A DNA stretch of 64,000 bases, from the NCBI GenBank assembly GCA_017467585.1, contig JAFUSR010000004.1:498178-562177 (forward strand). The letters are read 5' to 3'. The notes under the pieces were generated by a model. It was not told where the DNA came from and did not search any database. It saw only the letters and a list, made by a program, of their open reading frames with translations. Each line of letters begins with the position of its first letter. Within the stretch, counting starts at the first letter, position 1. The DNA comes from Clostridia bacterium (GTDB lineage: Bacteria; Bacillota; Clostridia; Christensenellales; UBA1242). Of the stretch, positions 15,906-24,233 are shown piece by piece. The position numbers and the translations under genes were made by a program.

Positions 15906-17138
15906 ATGAATGTTTGTGTTATTGGTGGCGGGGCCAGTGGTTCGCTTTGTGCGATTAAGCTCGCAGACTATGGCCACAAAGTCACCTTATACGAAAAGAA
16001 CGAGAAAATAGGAAAGAAATTATACATAACTGGCAAGGGCCGTTGCAATTTAACCAATGCAACAACGGGCAATGAATTTTTGTCTCATGTGGTCAATGGA
16101 AGCAAATTCATGATGTCTGCCGAAACAAGGTTTAACAGCACCGACACAATGGAATTGTTTAAGTCTTTTGGTGTTCCTCTTAAGGTAGAAAGGGGAAACA
16201 GGGTCTTTCCACAAAGCGACAAATCTAGCGACATTATTGCTGCTTTAACAAATGCTTTAAAAATGAAAAAAGTTAAAGTGGTTTTGGGGACAACTGTTCA
16301 AGATATCGTTACAGAAGAAGGAAAGGCAGTTGGTGTTGTTGTGAATAACAAGGTTGAAAATTATGATGCAGTTGTTGTTGCAACAGGAGGCAAGAGTTAT
16401 GCTGCCACAGGCAGCACTGGCGATGGCTATGTTTGGGCTCAAAAAACAGGTCACACCATTGTTGAGCCTGTTCCAAGCTTAGTGGGTATTTTTGTCAAAG
16501 ATAAAGATATTTTTGCGCTAGAAGGCTTGTCTCTTAAAAATGTAACAGTTAGCGCTGTTATTGACGGAAAAACCATTTATAAAAGTCCTGTTGGTGAAAT
16601 GTTGTTTATTGATGGGGGAATCAGTGGACCAATTGTAATTTCAATGAGTGCCTACATAAATAGAATTGACATTTCAAATGCAAAAGTATATATTGATTTC
16701 AAGCCAGCACTTTCAAGTGAACAACTGCATCAAAGAATAAATCGAGAAATAGCAGGGCTTGGAGCAAAACAAATTTCAAGTTTGCTCGAAACACTGCTTC
16801 CAAAAAGTTTGTGTGGAATTGTTGCCAATCGAATTGGTGTTTTAATGGAAGACAAGGCCAATCAGATGTCTGCAACCCAAAGAGATAATTTGGTTAACAC
16901 ACTTAAACATTTTGATCTCTCTATAGACCATTTAGAGGGTTTTGAAAGAGCTGTTATAACTAGTGGGGGTGTTTCAACAAAACAAGTGTCTCCGCGAAAC
17001 ATGCAGAGCAAACTAATCAAAAATTTATACTTTATTGGTGAGGTTCTCGACATTGATGCACTCACTGGTGGATTTAATTTGCAACTTGCTTTCTCAACAG
17101 CGGTTGCGTGTGCGAGCGACTTAAAGGAGAACAATTGA
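15906..17138 (+). CDS. FAD-dependent oxidoreductase, HI0933/YhiN family
   Basis: 410 aa flavoprotein. The dinucleotide fold is at the N-terminus (VIGGGASGSLCAIKLA), followed by EKNEKIGKKLYITGKGRCNLTN, which is the family fingerprint, and near the end GEVLDIDALTGGFNLQLAFS, which closes the FAD site. Substrate unknown; related proteins include BaiN, linked to bile acid reduction in gut Clostridia, but this subgroup is broad. It starts three bases after rluB and its TGA overlaps the next ATG. Confidence 0.9.
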   Translation: MNVCVIGGGASGSLCAIKLADYGHKVTLYEKNEKIGKKLYITGKGRCNLTNATTGNEFLSHVVNGSKFMMSAETRFNSTDTMELFKSFGVPLKVERGNRVFPQSDKSSDIIAALTNALKMKKVKVVLGTTVQDIVTEEGKAVGVVVNNKVENYDAVVVATGGKSYAATGSTGDGYVWAQKTGHTIVEPVPSLVGIFVKDKDIFALEGLSLKNVTVSAVIDGKTIYKSPVGEMLFIDGGISGPIVISMSAYINRIDISNAKVYIDFKPALSSEQLHQRINREIAGLGAKQISSLLETLLPKSLCGIVANRIGVLMEDKANQMSATQRDNLVNTLKHFDLSIDHLEGFERAVITSGGVSTKQVSPRNMQSKLIKNLYFIGEVLDIDALTGGFNLQLAFSTAVACASDLKENN

Positions 17139-17761
17139 TGTTATTTGTAATTGGCTTTATTTTATTTTTCCTTCCAATAACTTTGTTGTTTCCAACAAAG
17201 GTTTTAAACAAAAAGAACTTTCCTAAAAAGAAAAGTGACAAGGGCTATGTTGTTTGTGCTAATCACTATAGCAACGCAGATGTAATGATTTTAGACATCA
17301 AGTTTGGCAGAAAAATCTTTTATCTTGCAAAGAAGGAACTTTTTAAAAACAAGTTTATTTCTTGGGTTTTAAAGTCAATTGGCGGAATAAAAATAGATAG
17401 AGAAATAAATGATATTGCAGCTTATAAAACAGCCATCAAAACACTAAAAGACAAAAAGCCTCTTGGGATTTTCCCTGAGGGAACTAGAAACAAAAACGGA
17501 GACGATGCAAACGTTCAAGAAATAAAGAGTGGTGCAATTGTTTTTGCAAGCAAAACAGGTTGTCCAATAATTCCTGTTGTAATGCTTCGAAAGCCAAGGG
17601 TGTTTAGAAAAAACTATATTTTGGTTGGTGAACCATTTTACCCTCATGGCGAGAATGGTCAAAAACTTACCAAAGAAGAAATTGAAGAAAACACAAACGA
17701 ATTATCTGAAATCATGAACAGTCTTCACAATCAATTGCTTGAAAGATATTCCAAGAAATAA
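17138..17761 (+). CDS. plsC: 1-acyl-sn-glycerol-3-phosphate acyltransferase
   Basis: 207 aa membrane-associated acyltransferase that makes phosphatidic acid. N-terminal membrane helix (residues 1-19), the H-x4-D catalytic motif in NHYSNADVMI, then FPEGTRNKNG, which binds glycerol phosphate. The ATG overlaps the previous stop (TGATG) with AAGGAG upstream; an in-frame GTG further upstream lies inside the previous gene and is not needed. Confidence 0.92.
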   Translation: MLFVIGFILFFLPITLLFPTKVLNKKNFPKKKSDKGYVVCANHYSNADVMILDIKFGRKIFYLAKKELFKNKFISWVLKSIGGIKIDREINDIAAYKTAIKTLKDKKPLGIFPEGTRNKNGDDANVQEIKSGAIVFASKTGCPIIPVVMLRKPRVFRKNYILVGEPFYPHGENGQKLTKEEIEENTNELSEIMNSLHNQLLERYSKK

Positions 17762-17783
17762 AAATTTCAAGCAATTTGAAATG

Positions 17784-17802
17784 TGCTGGTGTGGCTCAGT
17801 TG
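17784..17802 (+). pseudogene. tRNA-Thr 5' fragment
   Basis: Nineteen bases identical to the first 19 of the intact tRNA-Thr at 17969 (acceptor strand through the D loop). The following sequence is unrelated and no anticodon or T arm can be formed. Confidence 0.7.
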
Positions 17803-17904
17803 GCGCGATGCGTTAAACGAGCACGCCGTGCGCTTGCGAGTAGCCAAAGCGTAAGCAAATTTGTAATTTGCGCCGGAAGACCGGAAGGTCTGCCAAACAA
17901 TCAC
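17803..17904. other. GC-rich hairpin-forming spacer next to the tRNA fragment
   Basis: Unusually GC-rich for this genome and rich in short inverted repeats (for example GCAAATT / AATTTGC at 17854-17870 and a CCGGAAGACCGGAAGG repeat at 17873-17888). No reading frame of note. Confidence 0.4.
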
Positions 17905-17933
17905 TTGTAAAAATAATGTTTTTGAAATATACT
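17905..17933 (+). promoter_or_regulatory. Promoter for tRNA-Thr(CGT)
   Basis: TTGTAA at 17905-17910 and TATACT at 17928-17933 with a 17-base spacer, about 29 bases before the mature 5' end. Confidence 0.55.
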
Positions 17934-17968
17934 AATGAATTTCAAAAACTCCCACAACTAAATAGTAT

Positions 17969-18044
17969 GCTGGTGTGGCTCAGTTGGTAGAGCAATGCAT
18001 TCGTAATGCGTGGGTCGGGGGTTCGAGTCCCTTCACCAGCTCCA
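17969..18044 (+). tRNA. tRNA-Thr(CGT)
   Basis: 76 nt with encoded CCA. Acceptor GCTGGTG / CACCAGC, D arm GCTC / GAGC, anticodon loop TTCGTAA with anticodon CGT, and a T arm with TTCGAGT loop. All stems pair, with G-T wobbles in the T stem. Confidence 0.96.
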
Positions 18045-18046
18045 TA

Positions 18047-18081
18047 AAACAGGTCTTCTTTTTGCAAGAAGCCCTGTTTTT
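18047..18081 (+). terminator. Terminator after tRNA-Thr
   Basis: AAAACAGG / CCTGTTTT outer stem and CTTCTT / AAGAAG inner stem, ending in T. Confidence 0.85.
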
Positions 18082-18092
18082 ATTTATCAGTG

Positions 18093-18121
18093 TTGACAAA
18101 TTTTTTATGTTAATATATAAT
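18093..18121 (+). promoter_or_regulatory. Sigma-A promoter for the anion transporter
   Basis: Consensus TTGACA at 18093-18098 and TATAAT at 18116-18121, spacer 17. Confidence 0.8.
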
Positions 18122-18159
18122 TTGTTTGAAAAATTATTAATAATTAAGAGAGTTTAAAT

Positions 18160-19992
18160 ATGGAAAGAATTTCAATTTCCCCAAAAAAGAATTTGGTAAC
18201 AAGAGCCATTGTCATTTTAATTGCTCTGTTTTGCGATTTTGGTTTCAGATTTTTGCCAGCGCCATGGGGCTTATCTCAAGATGCCTTTGGTGTTATAGGT
18301 GTGTTTATCGGAAGTCTTTTGCTTTGGATGACCTTGTCAATTGATTGGCCAAGTGTCCTTTGCATTTTGGCGTTGGCTTTAATTCCAAATTTTGGTTTTT
18401 CAACAGCCTTTACTAGCAGTTTCGGAAATGAAACATTTGTGTTTCTTTTGTTCACATTTGTGTGCACATATGCAATAAGCAAAACACCACTTATCAAGAG
18501 AATTGCCGTTTGGTTTGTCTCAAACAAACTAGCAAGAAAGAGTGGTTGGTTGTTTGTAACCATGTTTTTTGCCTCAATTACCCTTGTTGGCATGTTTATG
18601 AGTCCAACAGTTTTATTTGTTGTTATGATTCCAATTTTGGAGCAGATTTTGTCTTTGGCAAAAATTGAAAAGAACACAGGTAACAAACTTGCTAAAATGC
18701 TTTATATTGGAATGGCTTTTTGTGTTTCAATCTCTTCAGGAATGACACCAATAGCCCACGTATTTCCAATTTTAGCAATGAATGCAGCAGGACTTTCTAT
18801 TGACTATTTTTCTTATATGGCATTTGCTGTCCCTGTAGGAATTGTAAGCATAATCATTATGTTAATTATTTTCAGACTGTTCTTGAGACCAGATGTTAAA
18901 GTCTTAAAAACCATCGACACATCAGCTTTAAAACAAGATTTGCCAAAGGTAAATAAGTCAGAAATTTTAACTCTTTCAATATTTTTGTTCATGATATTCT
19001 TGTGGATAACCCCATCAATTTGCATGGACAACATTATTTTAACTTATGTTTTGTTTGGTTTGTTTGCGGTTATTGCACTTGCTTGGTCGCTATACACTTT
19101 GGTCGCAGAATCTAAACATAAAATAATAAACAGCGTGTTTGGTGCGACTTATGCACTTGGTGTTGGAACCTTTGCTGTGCTTGCAGTGCTGTTTAAATTA
19201 ACAAATATTTTTGACATATTTGCATTGCTAAATTCAACCAAATATGCCTTCTTAATTCTGTTTATGTCGTTCGTGGCATTAGTTTCATTAAAGGCTGTTT
19301 TTGTTGCCATATCAGAGAAGAAACACGTTTTCGCTAAAGTCTTATTGTTTCTTGTGTTTGCAGCCATAGCTGTTCTTATTTGCTTGTTTAATAGTGAATC
19401 ACTAAAAGTTATTGAGTTTATCAAAAACTGCAAAACTGCTATGCCACCACTTGTGGGAACGGTTCTTATGTGTATAATTTATGTCGATGGAAAACCACTC
19501 GTTAACATTCAAGATGCATTTAAAAACGGAATTCCTTGGTCGAGTCTTTTGATGTGTGCAGGAACTCTTGCACTTGGCGCAGCGCTCACCAGCAATGCAA
19601 TAGGGTTAAAGGCCTTTTTAGAGACAAATTTAACAAGTGTTCTTGGTGGAATTCCAGACTTGCTATTAATTACAATATTTGTTGTTTGGGCACTTGTTCA
19701 AACAAACTTGTCATCTAACATGGTAACGGCAACGCTTGTTGCAACAGTCGCAAACACCGTTGTCTTATCGCTTGCATCAACAACAATATGCTTGCCAGCC
19801 ATTGTCGCAATAATTGGAATGCTTGCAAGTTATGCGTTTGCAACACCACCAAGCATGCCACACATTGCAATAACCGCATCTAGTGGTTATGCCGACACAA
19901 AAGATGTGTTTATTTTTGGAGTGGTGCTCATGATTTTAGTTGGTGCAATTGCAATATTTGCCGGTTATCCGCTTGCAAAAATAATTTTATAA
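18160..19992 (+). CDS. SLC13/DASS-family anion symporter, enlarged
   Basis: 610 aa polytopic membrane protein of the divalent anion:sodium symporter superfamily. N-terminal half helices with FMSPTVLFVVMIPIL and SSGMTPIAHVFPILAMNAAG (sodium and substrate loops), C-terminal half with GIPWSSLLMCAGTLALGAAL, QTNLSSNMVTATLVATVANT and FATPPSMPHIAITASSGY. Typical members are 450-500 aa; here about 110 extra residues with roughly four hydrophobic helices (about 290-420) lie between the halves. The substrate (dicarboxylate, sulfate or other) cannot be told. A single chorismate mutase gene follows 12 bases later. Confidence 0.82.
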   Translation: MERISISPKKNLVTRAIVILIALFCDFGFRFLPAPWGLSQDAFGVIGVFIGSLLLWMTLSIDWPSVLCILALALIPNFGFSTAFTSSFGNETFVFLLFTFVCTYAISKTPLIKRIAVWFVSNKLARKSGWLFVTMFFASITLVGMFMSPTVLFVVMIPILEQILSLAKIEKNTGNKLAKMLYIGMAFCVSISSGMTPIAHVFPILAMNAAGLSIDYFSYMAFAVPVGIVSIIIMLIIFRLFLRPDVKVLKTIDTSALKQDLPKVNKSEILTLSIFLFMIFLWITPSICMDNIILTYVLFGLFAVIALAWSLYTLVAESKHKIINSVFGATYALGVGTFAVLAVLFKLTNIFDIFALLNSTKYAFLILFMSFVALVSLKAVFVAISEKKHVFAKVLLFLVFAAIAVLICLFNSESLKVIEFIKNCKTAMPPLVGTVLMCIIYVDGKPLVNIQDAFKNGIPWSSLLMCAGTLALGAALTSNAIGLKAFLETNLTSVLGGIPDLLLITIFVVWALVQTNLSSNMVTATLVATVANTVVLSLASTTICLPAIVAIIGMLASYAFATPPSMPHIAITASSGYADTKDVFIFGVVLMILVGAIAIFAGYPLAKIIL

Positions 19993-20004
19993 GGAATGTA
20001 GCCA

Positions 20005-20328
20005 ATGGAAAAAACATTAGAAGAATTGAGGTTAGAAATAGACAAAATTGACACAATAATGGCAGAGTGTTTTGAAAACAGAATGCACATTGTTGCAGAC
20101 ATAGCCAAAATAAAGGCTGCCACCGGCAAAAATACTTATGACCCAGAGCGAGAAAAATATGTCATTGAAAAGAACTGCGCTCTCATGTTAGACAAAGAGT
20201 TAATTCCTTTTTACAAAGACTTTTTGCAACACAACATGGACTTGTCTAAAGCATATCAAAACATGCTTAGAGAACAAAAGAAGTTTGTAAATGATGAAGC
20301 AATAAAAATGCAAAACAAAAAGGCTTAA
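20005..20328 (+). CDS. Chorismate mutase, AroQ type (stand-alone)
   Basis: 107 aa helical protein that turns chorismate into prephenate for Phe and Tyr synthesis. The LEELRLEIDKIDTIMAECFE start, R26 and the KIKAATGKNTYDPEREKYVI stretch hold the typical active-site Arg, Lys and Glu positions of AroQ enzymes. It is not fused to DAHP synthase or prephenate dehydratase. It is probably co-transcribed with the transporter. The stop codon lies in the loop of the terminator hairpin. Confidence 0.88.
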   Translation: MEKTLEELRLEIDKIDTIMAECFENRMHIVADIAKIKAATGKNTYDPEREKYVIEKNCALMLDKELIPFYKDFLQHNMDLSKAYQNMLREQKKFVNDEAIKMQNKKA

Positions 20329-20340
20329 AAAGCCTTTTTA
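20317..20340 (+). terminator. Terminator overlapping the chorismate mutase 3' end
   Basis: Nine-bp stem AAAAAGGCT / AGCCTTTTT with loop TAAAA; the loop contains the stop codon of the gene. Confidence 0.85.
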
Positions 20341-20362
20341 GTTTGTTTGTGACCAAAGTTGT

Positions 20363-20391
20363 TTGACATTAACAGACCTGTTAATTATAAT
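20363..20391 (+). promoter_or_regulatory. Sigma-A promoter for the HAD phosphatase
   Basis: TTGACA at 20363-20368 and TATAAT at 20386-20391 with a 17-base spacer. The expected transcription start is within about three bases of the ATG at 20401. Confidence 0.8.
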
Positions 20392-20400
20392 ATATGTGTT

Positions 20401-21072
20401 ATGAAAGCAGTATTTTTTGATTTTGATGGAACACTTACACTTACAAGTCTCAATTTTTGGAAAAAAATGTGGCTTGCTCTTGGTTATGACATTAAAGAGG
20501 GGTCATATTACAAAAATTTGTTTCATAGTGCCATGAGCGGAAAACTTACTCATCAACAATGGGTAGACAAGTGTTGTGCAAAATTTCAAGATGGTGGGCT
20601 AACAAAAGATATGCTCATTGACCTTGCAAAAACCATAGATATGATAGATGGTGTTGAAGAAACCATGAAGGAACTTAAAAAACGTGGTTTTAGACTGTTT
20701 ATTGTAAGTGGAAATGTTAGACAAGTAATCGACGAGAACCTTGGTGATTTAACAAATTATTTTGACGGAATTTACGCCAATGACTTTGTTTTTAATGATG
20801 ATGGATCTCTCAATCATATTGTTGGAACAAAATATGATAACGAAGGAAAGGCAAGATTGATAAAATTAATGTCAGAGATAACTGAAAGTCCAATTTCAAA
20901 CTTTTGGTTTGTAGGAAATGGTGGAAATGACGAATGGGTTTACACAACAGGATGCAAAACACTTTTGATTAACCCATATGACACAAAACAACACGACAAC
21001 ACAAGCGTTTGGCACAAACAGCTTAAAAAAGTTACTAATTTAACCCAGATTTTAAGTGTAATCAACGATTAA
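20401..21072 (+). CDS. HAD-IB family phosphatase (SerB-like)
   Basis: 223 aa. Motif I is at the very start (MKAVFFDFDGTLTLTS, nucleophile Asp7), motif II is LFIVSGN about residue 98, and the late motif FWFVGNGGNDEW carries the Mg-binding Asp. The cap insertion after motif I is of the IB type, as in phosphoserine phosphatase, but the substrate is not certain. Because motif I begins at residue 3, the ATG at 20401 must be the start, although no ribosome site precedes it and the promoter -10 box is only nine bases away. Confidence 0.85.
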   Translation: MKAVFFDFDGTLTLTSLNFWKKMWLALGYDIKEGSYYKNLFHSAMSGKLTHQQWVDKCCAKFQDGGLTKDMLIDLAKTIDMIDGVEETMKELKKRGFRLFIVSGNVRQVIDENLGDLTNYFDGIYANDFVFNDDGSLNHIVGTKYDNEGKARLIKLMSEITESPISNFWFVGNGGNDEWVYTTGCKTLLINPYDTKQHDNTSVWHKQLKKVTNLTQILSVIND

Positions 21073-21104
21073 AAAAACTACGTCGATTTGACGTAGTTTT
21101 TTTT
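21071..21104. terminator. Bidirectional terminator between HAD gene and tspO
   Basis: AAAAACTACGTC / GACGTAGTTTTT stem with five-base loop and A/T tails on both sides; the two genes converge here. Confidence 0.85.
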
Positions 21105-21711
21105 ACAATAAAATGCATATGCTGACATTTAAATAGAACGCATAAATAAGCCACATCATATACACACAAAAGATAATTCCGCTAACAATGTTTGCCACAA
21201 AATATCTCCACGTGGTGATGAGCGCCAAAACAACAATTATCGCCAGCCAAACGCAAGCAACAATCGGAAGGGCAAGTCTAAAGAAAAATAGTGGCCATGT
21301 TATGTTAAATGCCATGTGAATAAAATAGAGCCACAAATTAAATTTTCTGTCCTTTTTTGTGAGTTCTTTATCTCTCCACATGCAAAATGTTGCAACACCA
21401 ATAGCAATATAAATTATTGTCCACGCAACCGAAAACAACCAGTCGGGAGCCATTCCCATAGGTTTTGGATAAGAATCCCATTTAAACATTGGCCAACCAA
21501 GCAAAGTGGCAATTCCCCCAAGAGCTAGTGTTCCAACAATAAAGTAGAGTGCGTCTAACCACCAAACATGTTTTGGCGGCATTTTATTTTCTGGGTGTTT
21601 GCTGTCGTTAAGTTTCTCGCTGTTGTTTGCAGAACTCTCTTGCTCTGTTTTTGGCTTAATTTTTTCTGCGTCTTTTTTGTCAGATTCAGAATGGTTTTTG
21701 TTTTTATCCAT
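21103..21711 (-). CDS. TspO/MBR family protein
   Basis: 202 aa. A polar, Lys/Glu/Asn-rich N-terminal tail of about 45 residues is followed by five membrane helices of the TspO (translocator/benzodiazepine receptor) fold, with the family motif around APDWLFSVAWTIIYIAIGVA and WPLFFF. Bacterial TspO proteins bind porphyrins; the role here is not known. ATG 21711 is chosen because GAGG lies about eight bases upstream; the GTG at 21720 overlaps that site. Transcribed alone on the minus strand. Confidence 0.85.
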   Translation of the reverse strand: MDKNKNHSESDKKDAEKIKPKTEQESSANNSEKLNDSKHPENKMPPKHVWWLDALYFIVGTLALGGIATLLGWPMFKWDSYPKPMGMAPDWLFSVAWTIIYIAIGVATFCMWRDKELTKKDRKFNLWLYFIHMAFNITWPLFFFRLALPIVACVWLAIIVVLALITTWRYFVANIVSGIIFCVYMMWLIYAFYLNVSICILL

Positions 21712-21883
21712 AATAAGCACCTCATATTTAAATTATCCAAAAACTGCAAAATATATACATTAAACATGCAAAAAGTGCATAAATTGTTGGCGTTTATCAT
21801 AATTTTGCGATTTTATCAAATTGATTCTGATTTATGATTTCAGCGTGGCAAGCAATGTTTTTCATTCTAGTTTGTGTATAAGT

Positions 21884-21912
21884 TTGACAACTTTTTAGAA
21901 ATATTGTATTAT
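21884..21912 (+). promoter_or_regulatory. Promoter for the ABC-F gene
   Basis: TTGACA at 21884-21889 and TATTAT at 21907-21912, spacer 17; TGGAGA precedes the start codon downstream. Confidence 0.7.
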
Positions 21913-21947
21913 TCTTTAGTAAATATTTATTAAGAAATGGAGACAAC

Positions 21948-23519
21948 ATGATTACAGTTAACAACGTTAGATTACAATTTGGTGGCAGGGTGCTTTTTGA
22001 TGAAGTGAACTTAAAATTTTCAAAAGGAAACTGCTATGGAATTATCGGCGCGAATGGTGCAGGAAAATCAACATTTTTAAAAGTTCTCTCTGGTCAGATT
22101 GAACCAAGCAGTGGTGAGGTTGTTATCGATCAAGGAGAGAGAATGAGTGTGCTCGTTCAAAACCAAAATGCATATGACAACTTATCAGTTCTTGAAACTG
22201 TTATTGGTGGTTATGAACGCCTCGTTGAAGTTATGCACGAAAGGGAGCAACTATATGCTAAGCCAGATTTTTCAGACGAAGATGGTGTTCGTGCTGGTGA
22301 GTTAGAAAACGAGTTTCTTGAAATGGGAGGATGGGAAGCCGAAGGCGAAGCTCAAACCCTTTTGCAAGACCTAGGAATTGCTCAAGAATATTTTGGAGTT
22401 AAAATGGCAGACATGGAACCTAAACAAAAAGTCAAGGTTATGCTTGCACGCGCACTCTTTAAGTCACCCGACATTTTAATTCTCGACGAACCAACAAACA
22501 ACCTCGATGCAAAGACGGTTAACTGGCTCGAGAACTATTTGCTTGACTATCCTAACACAGTTATTGTTGTTTCGCACAACCGTTATTTTTTAAACAAAAT
22601 TTGCACACATATTTGTGATGTAGACTTTCAAAAAATCAACATGTATGTAGGAAACTATGACTTTTGGTATGAAACAAGTCAGCTTCTAGCTAGACAAGCA
22701 AAAGAACAAAACAAAAAGGCTGAACAACGTGCTAAAGAGCTCAAAGAGTTTATTGCGAGATTTGCTGCAAATGCCAGCAAGTCAAAACAAGCAACAAGCA
22801 GAAAGAAAGAACTTGAAAAACTTGAGTTTGTTGAAATTAAACCATCTAGCAGAAAATATCCTTACATTGATTTCAGACCAGAGAGAGAAGTTGGAAACGA
22901 AGTTCTTCAAGTTATCAATCTTTCAAAACTTGGATATTTTGAGAATGTAAGTTTCACCGTTCAAAAGGGAGACAAAATTGCCTTCTTGTCTGACAGGGCA
23001 AACGACACAACCATGCTTTATAAAATTCTTGTTGGTGAAGAGCAACCAGATTCTGGTTTTATCAAATGGGGCAGCACAACAAAAATTTCTTATCTGCCTG
23101 AAAATAATGATAAATATTTTGATGGATGCGATTTAAATTTGGTTCAATGGCTAGGTCAATATAGCAAAGACCAAGACCAAACATTTTTGCGCGGTTGGCT
23201 AGGAAGAATGCTATTTACTGGCGAAGAAAGTCAAAAACAAGCCAAGGTTTTAAGTGGTGGAGAAAAGGTTAGATGCATGATGGCTCGTGCCATGCTAACT
23301 GCTGGAAATGTGTTAATATTAGACGAACCAACAAACCATCTAGATCTTGAAAGTATCACAGCTCTCAACAAAGGTATGATTAATTATAAATCGCCAATGT
23401 TATTCACAAGCCAAGACCACGAAATTTTGCAAACAGTTGCAAACAGAATTATTGTGATTAATGGCAAAAAAACATTTGACAAACAATGCACATACAACGA
23501 TTATTTAGGAATAGATTAA
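21948..23519 (+). CDS. ABC-F family ATPase (YbiT-like)
   Basis: 523 aa soluble protein with two ABC cassettes and no membrane part, as in ribosome-associated ABC-F factors. First cassette: Walker A GANGAGKST near residue 34, Walker B and DEPTNNLD. A linker rich in Lys and Ala (about 245-285) corresponds to the P-site tRNA interaction motif. Second cassette: LSGGEKVRCMMARAML and DEPTNHLDLE are intact, but the Walker A place (residues 347-357) reads LSDRANDTTML, without the usual Gly-Lys. Resistance or translation-factor function cannot be told apart from sequence. Confidence 0.88.
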   Translation: MITVNNVRLQFGGRVLFDEVNLKFSKGNCYGIIGANGAGKSTFLKVLSGQIEPSSGEVVIDQGERMSVLVQNQNAYDNLSVLETVIGGYERLVEVMHEREQLYAKPDFSDEDGVRAGELENEFLEMGGWEAEGEAQTLLQDLGIAQEYFGVKMADMEPKQKVKVMLARALFKSPDILILDEPTNNLDAKTVNWLENYLLDYPNTVIVVSHNRYFLNKICTHICDVDFQKINMYVGNYDFWYETSQLLARQAKEQNKKAEQRAKELKEFIARFAANASKSKQATSRKKELEKLEFVEIKPSSRKYPYIDFRPEREVGNEVLQVINLSKLGYFENVSFTVQKGDKIAFLSDRANDTTMLYKILVGEEQPDSGFIKWGSTTKISYLPENNDKYFDGCDLNLVQWLGQYSKDQDQTFLRGWLGRMLFTGEESQKQAKVLSGGEKVRCMMARAMLTAGNVLILDEPTNHLDLESITALNKGMINYKSPMLFTSQDHEILQTVANRIIVINGKKTFDKQCTYNDYLGID

Positions 23520-23538
23520 ACAAAATAAAACACTGAAA

Positions 23539-23611
23539 AATATTGTCAACAGAGAGGTTGAAATCAAGTTAATTTTTTTAGAACTTTTTTGACAAAATTG
23601 TTGACAATATT
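23539..23611. repeat. 12-bp inverted repeat around the tRNA operon promoter
   Basis: AATATTGTCAAC at 23539-23550 and its exact reverse complement GTTGACAATATT at 23600-23611. The right arm contains the -35 box of the tRNA operon promoter. Confidence 0.6.
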
Positions 23612-23629
23612 GACCAACCAGTGTATATT
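23601..23629 (+). promoter_or_regulatory. Promoter for the six-tRNA operon
   Basis: TTGACA at 23601-23606 and TATATT at 23624-23629, spacer 17. A second TTGACA lies at 23588-23593. Confidence 0.7.
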
Positions 23630-23655
23630 AGTGGGGTAGCACGACAAAAGGATGT

Positions 23656-23732
23656 CGGGGTGTAGCGCAGTTTGGTAGCGCACGTGGTTTGGGTCCATGG
23701 GGCCGGGAGTTCGAGTCTCTCCACCCCGACCA
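23656..23732 (+). tRNA. tRNA-Pro(TGG)
   Basis: 77 nt with CCA. Acceptor CGGGGTG / CACCCCG, anticodon loop TTTGGGT with anticodon TGG, T loop TTCGAGT. First gene of the cluster. Confidence 0.96.
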
Positions 23733-23766
23733 TATAACATATTTCCTTTGCTGCTACAATTGGTTT

Positions 23767-23843
23767 GGGCCTTTAGCTCAGTTGGTTAGAGCAACCGGCT
23801 CATAACCGGTCGGTCCGCGGTTCAAGTCCGTGAAGGCCCACCA
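23767..23843 (+). tRNA. tRNA-Met(CAT), elongator type
   Basis: 77 nt with CCA. Anticodon loop CTCATAA. The anticodon stem ACCGG / CCGGT lacks the three G-C pairs of the initiator tRNA, so it is elongator Met; a lysidine-modified tRNA-Ile cannot be ruled out. Confidence 0.92.
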
Positions 23844-23859
23844 AACATTTTAATATTTT

Positions 23860-23936
23860 GGCCCGGTAGCTCAGTTGGTTAGAGCGCTAGCCTGTCACGC
23901 TAGAGGTCGAGAGTTCAAGTCTCTTCCGGGTCGCCA
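23860..23936 (+). tRNA. tRNA-Asp(GTC)
   Basis: 77 nt with CCA. Acceptor GGCCCGG / CCGGGTC, anticodon loop CTGTCAC with anticodon GTC. Confidence 0.96.
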
Positions 23937-23989
23937 TTTTTATTCTATAAGTGATTCGCGGGCAAGCGGATAACTGACAGAAACAATAT

Positions 23990-24065
23990 GCCTCGGTAGC
24001 TCAGTCGGTAGAGCAAGAGACTGAAAATCTCTGTGTCGGTGGTTCGATTCCGCCCCGCGGCACCA
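23990..24065 (+). tRNA. tRNA-Phe(GAA)
   Basis: 76 nt with CCA. Anticodon loop CTGAAAA with anticodon GAA. The acceptor stem GCCTCGG / CCGCGGC has one T-C mismatch at the fourth pair. Confidence 0.94.
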
Positions 24066-24069
24066 ATGC

Positions 24070-24144
<75 letters not shown>

Positions 24145-24147
24145 TTC

Positions 24148-24233
24148 GGGAAGATTGCAGAGCGGCCAAATGCAACGGACTGTAAATCCGTCGACTTGCG
24201 TCTTCGATGGTTCGAATCCATCTCTTCCCACCA
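24148..24233 (+). tRNA. tRNA-Tyr(GTA)
   Basis: 86 nt with CCA and the long variable arm of bacterial tRNA-Tyr. Anticodon loop CTGTAAA with anticodon GTA. Last gene of the cluster. Confidence 0.96.

Noticed and set aside
17975..18157. Open frame starting inside tRNA-Thr
   Set aside because: It begins within the tRNA and crosses its terminator and the next promoter.
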